In this document: positions 8,906 to 18,787 of the stretch, piece by piece
Numbering within the stretch: position 1 is the stretch's first letter
Layout: each line of letters begins with the position of its first letter
DNA from: Burkholderiales bacterium
Lineage (GTDB): Bacteria > Pseudomonadota > Gammaproteobacteria > Burkholderiales > Burkholderiaceae_C
Direction: 5' to 3'
Assembly: GCA_016223165.1 (NCBI GenBank)
Contig: JACRPO010000012.1
Location: 186,001-250,000, forward strand
Length of the DNA: 64,000 nt
The notes under the pieces: model-generated
The model's database searches: none
Seen by the model: the letters and a program-made list of their open reading frames with translations, nothing else
What the model was told of the DNA's origin: nothing
Position numbers and translations under genes: made by a program

Positions 8906-10059
8906 CGGCGACCGACTGGAACGCGCTGTCCACCGAAGATTTCCGGGCCCGCCTGCGTCGGTTCCTGGAGCAGGACTACCCCGAGGCGCTGCGCTACCCC
9001 AAGCGCCGCCAGCGCTGGGCCGAGATCCGCGACTGGACGCGCGTGCTCGCGGCGCAGGGCTGGCTCGCGCCGGCATGGCCGGTGCAGCACGGCGGCATGG
9101 GCCTCGCGCCGGACAAGCTGATCGCCTACTTCGAGGAGTTCGAGCGCCACGGCGTCGCGCGTGCGCCCGACCAGGGCGTGGTGATGGTCGGCCCGCTGCT
9201 CATCCAGCACGGCAGCGATGCGCAGCGCGCGAGCTACCTGCCGCGCATCCTGTCGTGCGAACACATCTGGTGCCAGGGCTACTCGGAGCCGAACTCCGGC
9301 TCCGACCTCGCGAGCCTGCGCACCGAGGCCGTCGCCGACGGCGACGACTTCGTGGTCAACGGCCAGAAGATCTGGACCACGCTGGCGCAGGACGCGACCC
9401 ACATCTTCCTGCTGGTGCGCACCGACAAGACGGCCAAGAAGCAGGAGGGCATCAGCTTCCTGCTCGCCGACATGAAGAGCCCCGGCATCACGATCCGGCC
9501 GATCCGCAACATCGCCGGCGGTGAGGACTTCTGCGAGGTCTTCTTCGACAACGTGCGGGTGCCGCGGTCGGCCATCGTCGGCGGGCTCAACCAGGGCTGG
9601 ACGATCGCCAAGGCGCTGCTCGGCTTCGAGCGCATCTTCCTCGGCAGCCCCAAGCAGAGCCAGTACGCGCTCGGGCGCGTGCGGGCCGCCGCCGCCAAGC
9701 TCGGCATCGCCGACGACCCGGTGTTCGTCGACCGCTGCACCCGGCTCGAGCTGGACGTGGCCGACCTGGGCACGCTGTACGCGCGCTTCGTCGAGCAGGT
9801 CAAGCGCGGCGAGGCGCTGGGGCCCGACGTGTCGATGCTGAAGATCTTCGCCACCGAGACCTATTCGAAGCTGGCCGACCTGCTGGTCGAGATCGCCGGC
9901 GCCAGCGGCGCGGTGCCCGGCGACATCGAGATCGACGGCGCCCGCATCGACGCGCTCACCACCTTCTACAACGCGCGGCCTGCGCCGATCTACGGCGGCA
10001 GCAACGAGATCCAGCGCAACATTCTCGCGACCAGCGTGCTGCGGCTGCCGTCGTCGTGA
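8902..10059 (+). CDS. Acyl-CoA dehydrogenase, probable catalytic partner of 7718-8905
   Basis: A 385-residue acyl-CoA dehydrogenase. It has the flavin-region motif GYSEPNSGSDLASL and KIWTTLAQ, and ends with IYGGSNEIQRNI. This IYGGSNE form, with Gly instead of the MCAD Glu, is typical of the subfamily found in steroid and branched side-chain oxidation, whose members often work as heterotetramers. The 4-base overlap with the divergent dehydrogenase before it supports a paired enzyme. The acyl substrate cannot be named from sequence. Confidence 0.88.
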   Translation: MTATDWNALSTEDFRARLRRFLEQDYPEALRYPKRRQRWAEIRDWTRVLAAQGWLAPAWPVQHGGMGLAPDKLIAYFEEFERHGVARAPDQGVVMVGPLLIQHGSDAQRASYLPRILSCEHIWCQGYSEPNSGSDLASLRTEAVADGDDFVVNGQKIWTTLAQDATHIFLLVRTDKTAKKQEGISFLLADMKSPGITIRPIRNIAGGEDFCEVFFDNVRVPRSAIVGGLNQGWTIAKALLGFERIFLGSPKQSQYALGRVRAAAAKLGIADDPVFVDRCTRLELDVADLGTLYARFVEQVKRGEALGPDVSMLKIFATETYSKLADLLVEIAGASGAVPGDIEIDGARIDALTTFYNARPAPIYGGSNEIQRNILATSVLRLPSS

Positions 10060-10096
10060 GCCGAGCGCGGCAGTCTTTCAACCAGGAGCAATCGAC

Positions 10097-11017
10097 ATGA
10101 ACAAGGGCACGATGCTGCAAGGCAAGGTCGCCATCGTCACCGGCTCGGGCCGGGGGATCGGGCGCGACATGGCGCTGCTGATGGCCGCGCAGGGCGCCAA
10201 GGTGGTCGTCAACGACATCGGCGCCTCGGTCAGCGGCGAAGGCAGCGACGCCAGCCCCGGCCAGCAGGTCGTCGACGAGATCAAGGCTGCCGGCGGCGCG
10301 GCGGCACTGTCCACCGACAGCGTCTCCGAGTGGGACTCGGCGCACCGCATCGTGCAGTGCGCGCTCGACCACTTTGGCCGCATCGACGTCGTCGTCAACA
10401 ACGCCGGCATCCTGCGCGACCGCTTCTTCTTCGCGATGTCGCTCGAGGAGTGGAAGGCCGTCATCGACGTGCACCTGAACGGCTGCTTCTACGTCTCGCG
10501 CGCGGCCGCCACGCACTTCAAGGCTCAGAACTCCGGCGCCTACGTGCACATGACCTCCACCTCGGGCCTGATCGGCAACCTCGGCCAGGCCAACTACGGC
10601 GCGGCTAAGCTAGGCATCGTGGCGCTGTCGCGCTCGATCGCCGGCGACATGAAGCGCTACAACGTGCGCTCGAACTGCATCTCGCCGTTCGCGTGGAGCC
10701 GCATGATCGGCTCGATCCCGACCGAGACGCCCGAGCAGCAGGCGCGTGTCGAGAAGCTCAAGAAGCTCGACACCGCGCAGATCGCGCCGGTGGCCGCCTT
10801 CCTTGCCAGCGACGCGGCGGCCGACGTCACGGCACAGATCTTCGCCGTGCGCGGCAACGAGATCTTCCTGATGAGCCAGTCGCGGCCGGTGCGCGGCATG
10901 CACACCGCCGAAGGCTGGACGCCTGAGACCATCGCCGAGCGCGTGCTGCCGGCGATGAAGCCCAACTTCTTCCCGCTCGAGAGCTCCAACATCGTCTTCA
11001 GCTGGGACCCCGTCTGA
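10097..11017 (+). CDS. SDR-family hydroxyacyl-CoA dehydrogenase-like, with C-terminal extension
   Basis: A 306-residue SDR with TGSGRGIG near residue 16, NNAG, and the active-site YGAAK. The N-terminal half (GKVAIVTG...VVVNDIG) resembles the dehydrogenase domain of peroxisomal-type multifunctional protein 2. About 50 residues follow the usual SDR end and terminate at SSNIVFSWDPV. Likely role: oxidation of a 3-hydroxyacyl-CoA to its keto form. A ribosome site (AGGAG) lies about 12 bases before the ATG at 10097; the internal Met at codon 6 is another possible start. A paralogue with a similar extension lies at 41484-42425. Confidence 0.85.
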   Translation: MNKGTMLQGKVAIVTGSGRGIGRDMALLMAAQGAKVVVNDIGASVSGEGSDASPGQQVVDEIKAAGGAAALSTDSVSEWDSAHRIVQCALDHFGRIDVVVNNAGILRDRFFFAMSLEEWKAVIDVHLNGCFYVSRAAATHFKAQNSGAYVHMTSTSGLIGNLGQANYGAAKLGIVALSRSIAGDMKRYNVRSNCISPFAWSRMIGSIPTETPEQQARVEKLKKLDTAQIAPVAAFLASDAAADVTAQIFAVRGNEIFLMSQSRPVRGMHTAEGWTPETIAERVLPAMKPNFFPLESSNIVFSWDPV

Positions 11018-11039
11018 ACTTCTTACCCAAAGGATTGCC

Positions 11040-11843
11040 ATGAACTACTCCGACTTCCAGTTCCTCAAGTTCGACTCCAAGCCCAACGGCGTGTTGCTCA
11101 TCACCATCAACCGCCCCGAGGTGATGAACGCGACCAATGCGCGGCTGCACTGGGAGCTGACGAAGATCTGGGGCGTCGTCAACGACGACCCGAAGACCAA
11201 GGTGGCGGTGATCACGGGCGCCGGTGACAAGGCCTTCTCGGCCGGCGGCGACCTCTCCTGGATCACCGGCATGGTCGGCAACGCGCAGACCATCAACAAC
11301 GTGATGACGGAGGCCTCCGACATCGTCTACAACGTCATGGCCTGCGAGAAGCCGGTCATCTCCGCGATCAACGGCGTGGCCGTCGGCGCGGGCCTCGCGG
11401 TGGCGATGATGGCCGACATCAGCATCATGGCCGAGGAGGCGAAGATCACCGACGGCCACGTCAAGCTCGGCGTCGCCGCGGGCGACCATGCCGCGATCTG
11501 CTGGCCGCTGCTGTGCGGCATGGCCAAGGCCAAGTACTACCTGCTGACGGCCGAGTTCGTCTCGGGCAAGGAGGCCGAGCGCATCGGCCTCGTGAGCCTG
11601 TGCGTGCCGCGCGCCCAGCTGATGGACAAGGCGATGGAGGTGGCCGACAAGCTGGCCGCCGGCAGCCAGCAGGCCATCCGCTTCACCAAGCGTTCGCTGA
11701 ACGGCTGGATGAACATGGCGCGGCCGATCTTCGAAAGCTCGCTGGCGATGGAGATGCTGTGCTTCCTCGGCGAGGACGCGCCCGAAGGCGTGGCCGCGGT
11801 GAAAGAGAAGCGCGCGCCGAAATTCCCCTCGGCCAACCGCTGA
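11040..11843 (+). CDS. Enoyl-CoA hydratase/isomerase (crotonase) family
   Basis: A 267-residue crotonase-fold protein. The CoA/oxyanion-hole segments FSAGGDLSW and GVAVGAGLAVAMMADI are intact. The two glutamates used by classical hydratases are not at their usual places: the segments read DGHVKLG and AAGDHAAI. This suggests another crotonase reaction such as isomerisation or C-C hydrolysis, or another base. It lies between the SDR and an acyl-CoA dehydrogenase in the same rightward array. Confidence 0.85.
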   Translation: MNYSDFQFLKFDSKPNGVLLITINRPEVMNATNARLHWELTKIWGVVNDDPKTKVAVITGAGDKAFSAGGDLSWITGMVGNAQTINNVMTEASDIVYNVMACEKPVISAINGVAVGAGLAVAMMADISIMAEEAKITDGHVKLGVAAGDHAAICWPLLCGMAKAKYYLLTAEFVSGKEAERIGLVSLCVPRAQLMDKAMEVADKLAAGSQQAIRFTKRSLNGWMNMARPIFESSLAMEMLCFLGEDAPEGVAAVKEKRAPKFPSANR

Positions 11844-11879
11844 AGCTTGGCCCCATCCACAGCCACTGCAGGAGCTCGC

Positions 11880-13046
11880 ATGGATTTCGCCCTGACGCAG
11901 GAACAGCGCATGGTCTACGAGTACGGCGACCGCGCGTCGCAGCGCTTCGACCACGCCTACTGGAAGAAGTACGCCGAGAAGAGCGAGCGGCCGGCCGAGC
12001 TGTACAAGCAGATCACCGACGACGGCTTTCTCGGCATCATGGTGCCCGAAGCCTATGGCGGCGCCGGCCAGGGCATGACCGAGATGCTGCTGTTCATGGA
12101 AGGCCTCGCGAACAACGGCATCCCGCTGCTGAACCTGGTGGTCGGCCCGACGATGACGATGGGCCTGATGGCCAAGCACGCCAGCGAGGCCATGAAGCGC
12201 CGGCTGCTGCCGGGCGGCTGCGCCGGCGAAATCCGGTTCTGCTTCGCCATCACCGAGCCGAACGCCGGCTCCAACTCGATGGAGATCACCACCCTCGCCA
12301 AGACCGACGGCAAGGGCGGCTTCCGGCTCACCGGCCAGAAGGTCTTCATCACCGACGCCAACCATGCCGACTACGCGATGGTGGTGACGCGCACCACGCC
12401 GCGCGCCGATGTGAAGAAGAAGACCGACGGCTTCACCATCTTCATGGTCGACATGAAGAAGAAGGGCATCAGCAAGACGCTGATCCCGGTGGCCTTCCCG
12501 GTGCCCGAGACGCAGTGGCAGGTGTTCTTCGACGACGTGACGCTGACCGAGGACGACGTGCTCGGCGAGGTCGGCAAGGGCTTCTCGATCCTGTTCGACA
12601 CGCTCAACCCGGAGCGCATCATCCTGTCGGGCCTGTGCACGGGCATCGGGCGCTTCGCGCTGAAGAAGGCGGTGGCCTATGCCAACGACCGCAAGCTCTT
12701 CAACAAGACGCCGATCGGCGCCTACCAGGGCGTTCAGCATCCGCTGGCCATCGCGCGCAGCGAGATCGAGATGGCCTCGCTGATGGCGCTGAAGGCCGCC
12801 TGGGCCTTCGACCACGGACTGCCGGCGGGCGAGTTCGCCAACATCGCCAAGTACGCCGCCGCGGAGGCCGGCATCCACGCCGTGGACGCCGCGATCCAGA
12901 CCCACGGTGGCAACGGCTTCACCAAGGAATACGGCATCTACGACCTCTACGGCCTGGTGCGCCTGCTGCGCACCGCGCCGCTGAACCGGGAGATGGTGCT
13001 GAACTACATCGCCGAACACGTGATGGGGCTGCCGCGTTCGTATTGA
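11880..13046 (+). CDS. Acyl-CoA dehydrogenase, subfamily without the Glu376-type base
   Basis: A 388-residue acyl-CoA dehydrogenase starting MDFALTQEQRM; GCAGGAGCTC just before ATG 11880 supports this start over a longer frame from 11847. It has the flavin-binding FAITEPNAGSNS and KVFITDAN, and a C-terminal bundle THGGNGFTKEYGIYD. The usual base position reads RTAPLNRE instead of YEGT, the same change as in the paralogue at 6521-7687. Probably a dehydrogenase for a branched or cyclic acyl-CoA. Confidence 0.88.
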   Translation: MDFALTQEQRMVYEYGDRASQRFDHAYWKKYAEKSERPAELYKQITDDGFLGIMVPEAYGGAGQGMTEMLLFMEGLANNGIPLLNLVVGPTMTMGLMAKHASEAMKRRLLPGGCAGEIRFCFAITEPNAGSNSMEITTLAKTDGKGGFRLTGQKVFITDANHADYAMVVTRTTPRADVKKKTDGFTIFMVDMKKKGISKTLIPVAFPVPETQWQVFFDDVTLTEDDVLGEVGKGFSILFDTLNPERIILSGLCTGIGRFALKKAVAYANDRKLFNKTPIGAYQGVQHPLAIARSEIEMASLMALKAAWAFDHGLPAGEFANIAKYAAAEAGIHAVDAAIQTHGGNGFTKEYGIYDLYGLVRLLRTAPLNREMVLNYIAEHVMGLPRSY

Positions 13047-13068
13047 GGGCTTTCGAGGAGTGCACACG

Positions 13069-14046
13069 ATGAATCGCTCGCGCCGCGACTGTCTGCTCGG
13101 CTGCATTGGCGCCGCACTGCTGCCCTGGCACGCGGCCGCGCAGGACGCTGCCTATCCTTCGCGCCCGGTGCGCTTCATCGTCGGCTTCGCCCCCGGGGGG
13201 CCGGCGGACAGCGTGACGCGCCTGTTCGCCAGCCGGCTGCAGGCGCAGCTCGGCCAGACCGTGATCGTCGAGAACGTGCCCGGTGCCGGCAGCACGCTGG
13301 GCATCGCGCGGCTTTCGAAGATGGCGCCCGACGGCTATGCGATCGGCTTCGCGCACACGGCGTCGCTGAGCATCGGGCCGAGCCTGTACAAGAACGTGGG
13401 CTACGACCCGCTCAAGGACCTCACGCCGGTGGCCAAGGTCTGCGAGTACGTCAACTTGCTGGCGGTGCGCGCCGACAGCCCGTGGCGCAGCCTGGCCGAT
13501 CTGCTCGCGGCAGCGCGCGCGCAGCCGGGCGTGCTGAGCTACGGCTCGGCCGGCATCGGGTCGACCAACCACCTGAGCGGCGAGCTGCTCGCGGCCAGGG
13601 CCGGCGTGAAGCTCACGCACGCGCCCTACCGCGGCACGGCGCTGGCGATCAACGACCTGATGGGCGGCTCCTTGCAGTTCGTCTTCGACGCGCCCAACAG
13701 TGCCGGGCCGCTGGCGGCCGCCGGCAAGCTGCGCCTGCTGGCGACGACGGGGCACCGGCGCCACAAGCTGTACCCCGACCTGCCCGCGATCGCCGAGACC
13801 GTGCCCGACTACGAGTTTCGCGGCTGGATGGGCGTGGTCGCGCCGCCCGGATTGCCGCCGGCCGTGCAGCAGCGGCTGACGCGCGAACTGGAGCTGGCCG
13901 CCGCCGCGCCGGACACCGGCGAGCGCCTCGCGGCGCTGGGCCTCGACGTGGCCTTCGGCGGGCCCCAGGAGATGTCGCGGGCGATCGCCGCCGAGCTGGC
14001 GCTGTGGGGCCCGCTCATCAAGTCCCTCAACCTGACGGTGCAGTAG
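13069..14046 (+). CDS. Bug/TTT-family periplasmic solute receptor
   Basis: A 325-residue tripartite-tricarboxylate-type binding protein. The N-terminus MNRSRRDCLLGCIGAALLPW is a signal peptide, possibly Tat-like or a lipoprotein, ending near AAAQD. It is followed by YPSRPVRFIVGFAPGGPADSV, the hallmark first strand and loop of Bug proteins, which bind carboxylates. GAGGAG before ATG 13069 fixes the start. No TctA or TctB membrane partner is present in the window, as is common for these orphan receptors. It is in tandem with a second Bug gene. Confidence 0.88.
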   Translation: MNRSRRDCLLGCIGAALLPWHAAAQDAAYPSRPVRFIVGFAPGGPADSVTRLFASRLQAQLGQTVIVENVPGAGSTLGIARLSKMAPDGYAIGFAHTASLSIGPSLYKNVGYDPLKDLTPVAKVCEYVNLLAVRADSPWRSLADLLAAARAQPGVLSYGSAGIGSTNHLSGELLAARAGVKLTHAPYRGTALAINDLMGGSLQFVFDAPNSAGPLAAAGKLRLLATTGHRRHKLYPDLPAIAETVPDYEFRGWMGVVAPPGLPPAVQQRLTRELELAAAAPDTGERLAALGLDVAFGGPQEMSRAIAAELALWGPLIKSLNLTVQ

Positions 14047-14095
14047 CACCGATCGGCCGCGCCCGCTGCGCAGGTGCCCGCCCAGAGAGAACCCC

Positions 14096-15079
14096 ATGTC
14101 CTGGTCATCGCTTCGCTCCCTGGCGCTGCTGGCGTTGCTTGTGCCGTGCATCGTGCCGCTGGCGGCCCGCGCGCAAACGGCGGACTATCCCAGCCGGCCG
14201 ATCCGCATCGTCGCGCCGATTCCAGCGGGCGGCAGCACCGACGTGCTGACCCGCGACATCGCCCGCCGCCTGCAGGAGCGATGGGGCCAGCCGGTGGTGG
14301 TGGAGAACAAGCCGGGCAGCACCGGAAGCATCGGCGCGGCGCTGGTGGCGCGGGCGCCTGCCGACGGCTACACGCTCCTGCTGGTCAACTCCGGCCACTC
14401 GATCAACGGCCATGTCTACGCCAAGCTGCCGTACGACCCGGTGAAGGACTTCGTCCCTGTCGTGCACGCCACGACGATCGCGATGGGCGTGTTCGTGCAT
14501 CCGTCGGTTCCGGCGAAGAACCTGCAGGAGTTCCTCGCGCTCGCGCGTGCCAGGCCGGGCGGCCTGAGCTTCGCCACGTCGGGCAACGGCGGCGCCGGGC
14601 ATCTGGGCGGCGAGTCGGTGAAGGCCGCGACCGGGATCGACATGGTCCACGTGCCCTATCGCGGGAGCGCGCCGGCGATCGCCGACGTTGTCGCCGGTCA
14701 GGTGCCGGTGTCGATGGCCGACGTGCCGCTGGCAGCGCCGCACGTGCGCACGGGCGCGCTGCGGCCGATCGCCCTGGCTTCCTCCAGGCGCTCCGCGGTG
14801 CTGCCCGACATGCCGACCTTCGCCGAGCTCGGTGTGTCCGGCGTGGACTATTCGGTCTGGGTCGGCTACCTCGCGCCCGCAGGCACGCCCAAGGCGGTGG
14901 TCGACAAGCTCAACCGCGAGATCGTGGCGATCCTCCGCGAGCCGGCGATGAACGCACGGCTGGTCGAGATGGGCTTCGACATCGTCGCCAGCTCGCCCAC
15001 GGAGTTCGAGCAGACGATCCGGGCCGATCACGAGCGCTACGGCGTCATCGTGCGTAAGGCCGGCATCAAGCTCGAGTAG
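14096..15079 (+). CDS. Bug/TTT-family periplasmic solute receptor
   Basis: A 327-residue Bug receptor with a hydrophobic signal peptide cut near AARAQT, then YPSRPIRIVAPIPAGGSTDVL and the PADGYTLL and HVPYRGSAPAI segments typical of the family. It sits 49 bases after another Bug gene and just before a complete liv system, so this part of the array encodes three separate periplasmic binding proteins. The ligand is unknown, probably a carboxylate. Confidence 0.88.
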   Translation: MSWSSLRSLALLALLVPCIVPLAARAQTADYPSRPIRIVAPIPAGGSTDVLTRDIARRLQERWGQPVVVENKPGSTGSIGAALVARAPADGYTLLLVNSGHSINGHVYAKLPYDPVKDFVPVVHATTIAMGVFVHPSVPAKNLQEFLALARARPGGLSFATSGNGGAGHLGGESVKAATGIDMVHVPYRGSAPAIADVVAGQVPVSMADVPLAAPHVRTGALRPIALASSRRSAVLPDMPTFAELGVSGVDYSVWVGYLAPAGTPKAVVDKLNREIVAILREPAMNARLVEMGFDIVASSPTEFEQTIRADHERYGVIVRKAGIKLE

Positions 15080-15121
15080 ACGGCCCACCCACCACCGACA
15101 ACGACAGCAGGAGACCCAGGC

Positions 15122-16252
15122 ATGTGGCAAGTCATCGCACGACTCGGGGCGACGATCGTGCTCGTCGCCCTGGCGCAGCCGGCGCGCGCGCAGGACGTGC
15201 GCATCGGCGCGCTGTTCGCCATGAGCGGCACGCAGGCCACCTTCGGCGAGCTGATGTCCAGCGGCGCGCAGCTCGCGGTGGACCACGCCAACGCCGACCG
15301 CGTGCTCAAGGGCAAGCTGAGCATGCTGGTCGAAGATACGCAAGGCACGCCGCAGAACGGCGTGATCGCGATCAACAAGCTCGTCAACGTCGAGAGCGTC
15401 CCCTTCGTGCTGTCCTCCTACAGCGGCGTGGCGAAGGCGATCGCGCCGATCGCGGCGCGCGCGAAGGTCGTCGCCGTCAACGGCGGCGGTGTCGGGCCGG
15501 ACCTGGCGGAACTGGGGCCCTACTTCTGGAACGTCATCCCGCTCGCCAACTTCGAGGTGCGCGCCTTCGTGCCGTATGTCGTCAAGCAGCGCAACCTCAA
15601 GCGCATCGCGCTGCTGTACGTGGACGACCCGCTGGGCAACGGCATCCGCAAGGAGTTCGAGGCGGCCCTGCCCGGCGCCGGCGGCGAGCTCGTCGCAGCG
15701 CTGTCGGTGCCGGTGGCGACGCAGCAATTCGCCGGCGTGGCCGCGCGCATCCGCGAGGCCAGGCCCGACCTCGTCTACATCGCCTCCTACGGCGCGCAGC
15801 AGGTGGCGGCGATCAAGCAGCTGCGCGACAACGGCGTGACGCAGACGCTGGCCAGCTACGGCGCCTTCTCCAACCCCGAGATCCTCGCGCTGCCCGAGGC
15901 GAAGGGCGCGCTGTTCACCACCCAGCTGGTCGACACCGACGGCGGCGACGCCGTGACCAAGCGCTTCGTCGCCGACTACAAGGCCAAGCACGGCAAGGCG
16001 GCCAACGTCTACACGATCAACTACTACAACATCGTGCGCGTGTTCGTGCTGCTCGCCGCCGAGCTGCAGAAGCAGGGCAAGCCGGTCACCGGCGAGAACC
16101 TGCTCGCGCAACGCTCCGCCACGCGGAGTTTCGACCTGGTCGGCGCCAAGGTCTCGTTCGAGGCCAACGGCACCGTCAACGCGCCGATCCAGATCAACGA
16201 GATCGGTGCCGGCGGCGTGGCCAAGGCGGTGGCGGTCGTGGCCACGAAGTGA
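15122..16252 (+). CDS. livJ: Branched-chain amino acid-type ABC transporter substrate-binding protein (liv system 1)
   Basis: A 376-residue periplasmic binding protein of the leucine-binding (type I, Peripla_BP_6) family. A signal peptide ends near ARAQD, followed by VRIGALFAMSGTQATFGE. It is the receptor for the permease and ATPase genes that follow directly. In catabolic islands, liv-type systems often import aromatic or aliphatic acids rather than amino acids, and the neighbouring CoA ligase supports that reading. Confidence 0.85.
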   Translation: MWQVIARLGATIVLVALAQPARAQDVRIGALFAMSGTQATFGELMSSGAQLAVDHANADRVLKGKLSMLVEDTQGTPQNGVIAINKLVNVESVPFVLSSYSGVAKAIAPIAARAKVVAVNGGGVGPDLAELGPYFWNVIPLANFEVRAFVPYVVKQRNLKRIALLYVDDPLGNGIRKEFEAALPGAGGELVAALSVPVATQQFAGVAARIREARPDLVYIASYGAQQVAAIKQLRDNGVTQTLASYGAFSNPEILALPEAKGALFTTQLVDTDGGDAVTKRFVADYKAKHGKAANVYTINYYNIVRVFVLLAAELQKQGKPVTGENLLAQRSATRSFDLVGAKVSFEANGTVNAPIQINEIGAGGVAKAVAVVATK

Positions 16253-16265
16253 CGGCGGCCGCGCC

Positions 16266-17138
16266 TTGCTGCTGCTCCAGCTGCTCGTCAACGGCCTGCA
16301 GACCGGCGCCCTCTACGCCCTCACCGCTGCCGGCTTCTCGCTGATCTTCGGCACGACCCGGGTGTTCCACTTGGCGCACGGGTCGGCCTTCGTGATCGCG
16401 GCCTATGTCTTCTACGCGCTCGCCGCTCGCGCCGGCGCACACTGGTCCCTGGCGCTGCTCGGCGCCGCCGCGGCAGCGGTGTTGTTCGGCGTGCTGCTCG
16501 ACCGCGTGGTGTACGCGCCGATCCGCCGCCACGAGGGATCGTTCTTCACCCTCTTCATCGCCTCGCTGGGCAGCGCGATCGTGGTGCAGAACGTGGTCGG
16601 CATCGCCTTCGGCCGCAGCGTCGTCACGGTGTCGACGCCGCTCAGCCGCAGCGCCGAGGTGTTGCCCGGCGTCTTCGTCGCGCCGCTGGCCGGCGTCGCC
16701 ATCGGCTGCGCGCTCGTCTGCTTCTGGCTGCTGCAGCGCTTTCTCGGCAGCACGCAGCGCGGCGTGGCGCTGCGCGCGCTGGCCGAGAACGCCGAGCTCG
16801 TGCGCGCCTACGGCCTGCACCCGGCGAGGCTGTCCACGCTCGCCTTCGCACTCGGGTCGCTGCTCGTCGTGCCGGCGGCGGCGCTGACGGTGGCCACCTC
16901 GGGCGCGAACCCGGCGATGGGCAACCACGTGATGCTGATCAGCCTGGCGGCCACCATCGTCGGCGGCGTCGGCAGCCTGCGCGGCGCGGCCTGCGCGGGC
17001 CTGCTGCTCGGCATGGCCGAGAACCTGGCGCTGTGGCGGCTCGAGCCGCAGTGGAGCGAGGCGGTGACCTTCGTCGTGCTGCTCGGCTTCATCCTCGTGC
17101 GTCCGACCGGCTTCTTCGGCCGCGCGCACGCGCATTGA
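16266..17138 (+). CDS. livH: Branched-chain ABC transporter permease LivH (liv system 1)
   Basis: A membrane permease of the LivH type with about eight hydrophobic segments, beginning LLQLLVNGLQTGALYALTAAGFSLIFGTTRVFHLAHG. I place the start at TTG 16266, just after the livJ stop, giving 290 residues. A longer GTG frame from 16206 would overlap livJ and adds an Arg/Trp-rich non-family tail. No clear ribosome site precedes the TTG, so the start is uncertain. It works with LivM, LivG and LivF encoded downstream. Confidence 0.8.
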   Translation: MLLLQLLVNGLQTGALYALTAAGFSLIFGTTRVFHLAHGSAFVIAAYVFYALAARAGAHWSLALLGAAAAAVLFGVLLDRVVYAPIRRHEGSFFTLFIASLGSAIVVQNVVGIAFGRSVVTVSTPLSRSAEVLPGVFVAPLAGVAIGCALVCFWLLQRFLGSTQRGVALRALAENAELVRAYGLHPARLSTLAFALGSLLVVPAAALTVATSGANPAMGNHVMLISLAATIVGGVGSLRGAACAGLLLGMAENLALWRLEPQWSEAVTFVVLLGFILVRPTGFFGRAHAH

Positions 17139-17150
17139 CCGGCCGCTCCC

Positions 17151-18028
17151 ATGCTTGCCTATCTCATCAACCTCGGCGTGCTGGTGGGCATCAACGCGGT
17201 GCTCGCGGTGACGCTCAACTTCGTGATGGGCTACGCGGGCATCTACTCGATCGCGCACGCGGTGTTCTTCGGCGTCGGCGCGTACACCGCGGCGTTCGTC
17301 GCGCTGCACCTGTCGGCATCGCTGTTCGTCACCCTGCCGCTGGCGATGCTGCTGGCCGCGGCGGTGTCGGTGGCGCTCGCCCTGCCGGCGCTGCGCGTGC
17401 GCGGCGAGTACTTCGTCGCCGCCTCGCTCGGGCTGCAGGTGATCGCCGTCACGGTGTTCTCGGAATGGAAGTCGGTCACCGGCGGCATCGGCGGCGTCAC
17501 CGGCATCCCGCCGGCCGAGCTGTTCGGCCGCGCGGTCGCCGCGCCGGCCCACTTCCTCGTGCTGACCCTCGCCTGCCTCGGCGCGGTGATCGCGGCCACG
17601 ACGCTGCTGCTGCGCTCGGCCTTCGGGCGCAGCCTGCAGGCGCTGCGCGACAGCGAATCGGCGGCGCAGGCCGCCGGCAAGAACGTCGCCGCGATCAAGA
17701 CGCTCGCGGTCGCCGTGTCGGCATCGCTCGCCGCGGTGGCCGGCGTGCTCTACGCGCACTACATCGCCTTCGTCAACGTCGAGAGCTTCACGCTCGACAC
17801 CTCGGTGCTGCTGATGGCGATGGTGATCATCGGCGGCACCGGCACGCTGCTCGGGCCGCTCGTCGGCGCCCTGCTGCTGATGCTGCTGCCCAGCCTGTTC
17901 AGCTTCATGAGCTTCCTGCCGCCCACCGAGATCAGCGCGGTGCAGCAGATCGCCTACGGCGCGACGATGGTGCTGCTGATGATCTTCCGCCCCGGTGGGC
18001 TCGTCGGCGGCAACGCCAGGGCGCGGTC

Positions 18029-18032
<4 letters not shown>
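17151..18032 (+). CDS. livM: Branched-chain ABC transporter permease LivM (liv system 1)
   Basis: A 293-residue LivM-type permease with strongly hydrophobic helices and the family segments LNFVMGYAGIYSIAHAVFFGVGAY and GGTGTLLGPLVGA. It lies 12 bases after livH and overlaps the GTG of livG by 4 bases (GTGA), showing tight operon coupling. Confidence 0.88.

Positions 18033-18783
<751 letters not shown>

Positions 18784-18787
<4 letters not shown>

Noticed and set aside
10998..13106. A very long open frame on the minus strand antisense to the crotonase and acyl-CoA dehydrogenase genes
   Set aside because: High GC content keeps antisense frames open; its residues are Arg/His/Ala-rich with no family signature, while the plus strand has clear enzymes.
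14105..17759. Long minus-strand open frames beneath liv system 1
   Set aside because: Composition is low-complexity (His, Arg, Gly, Ala) and every plus-strand gene there is well supported.
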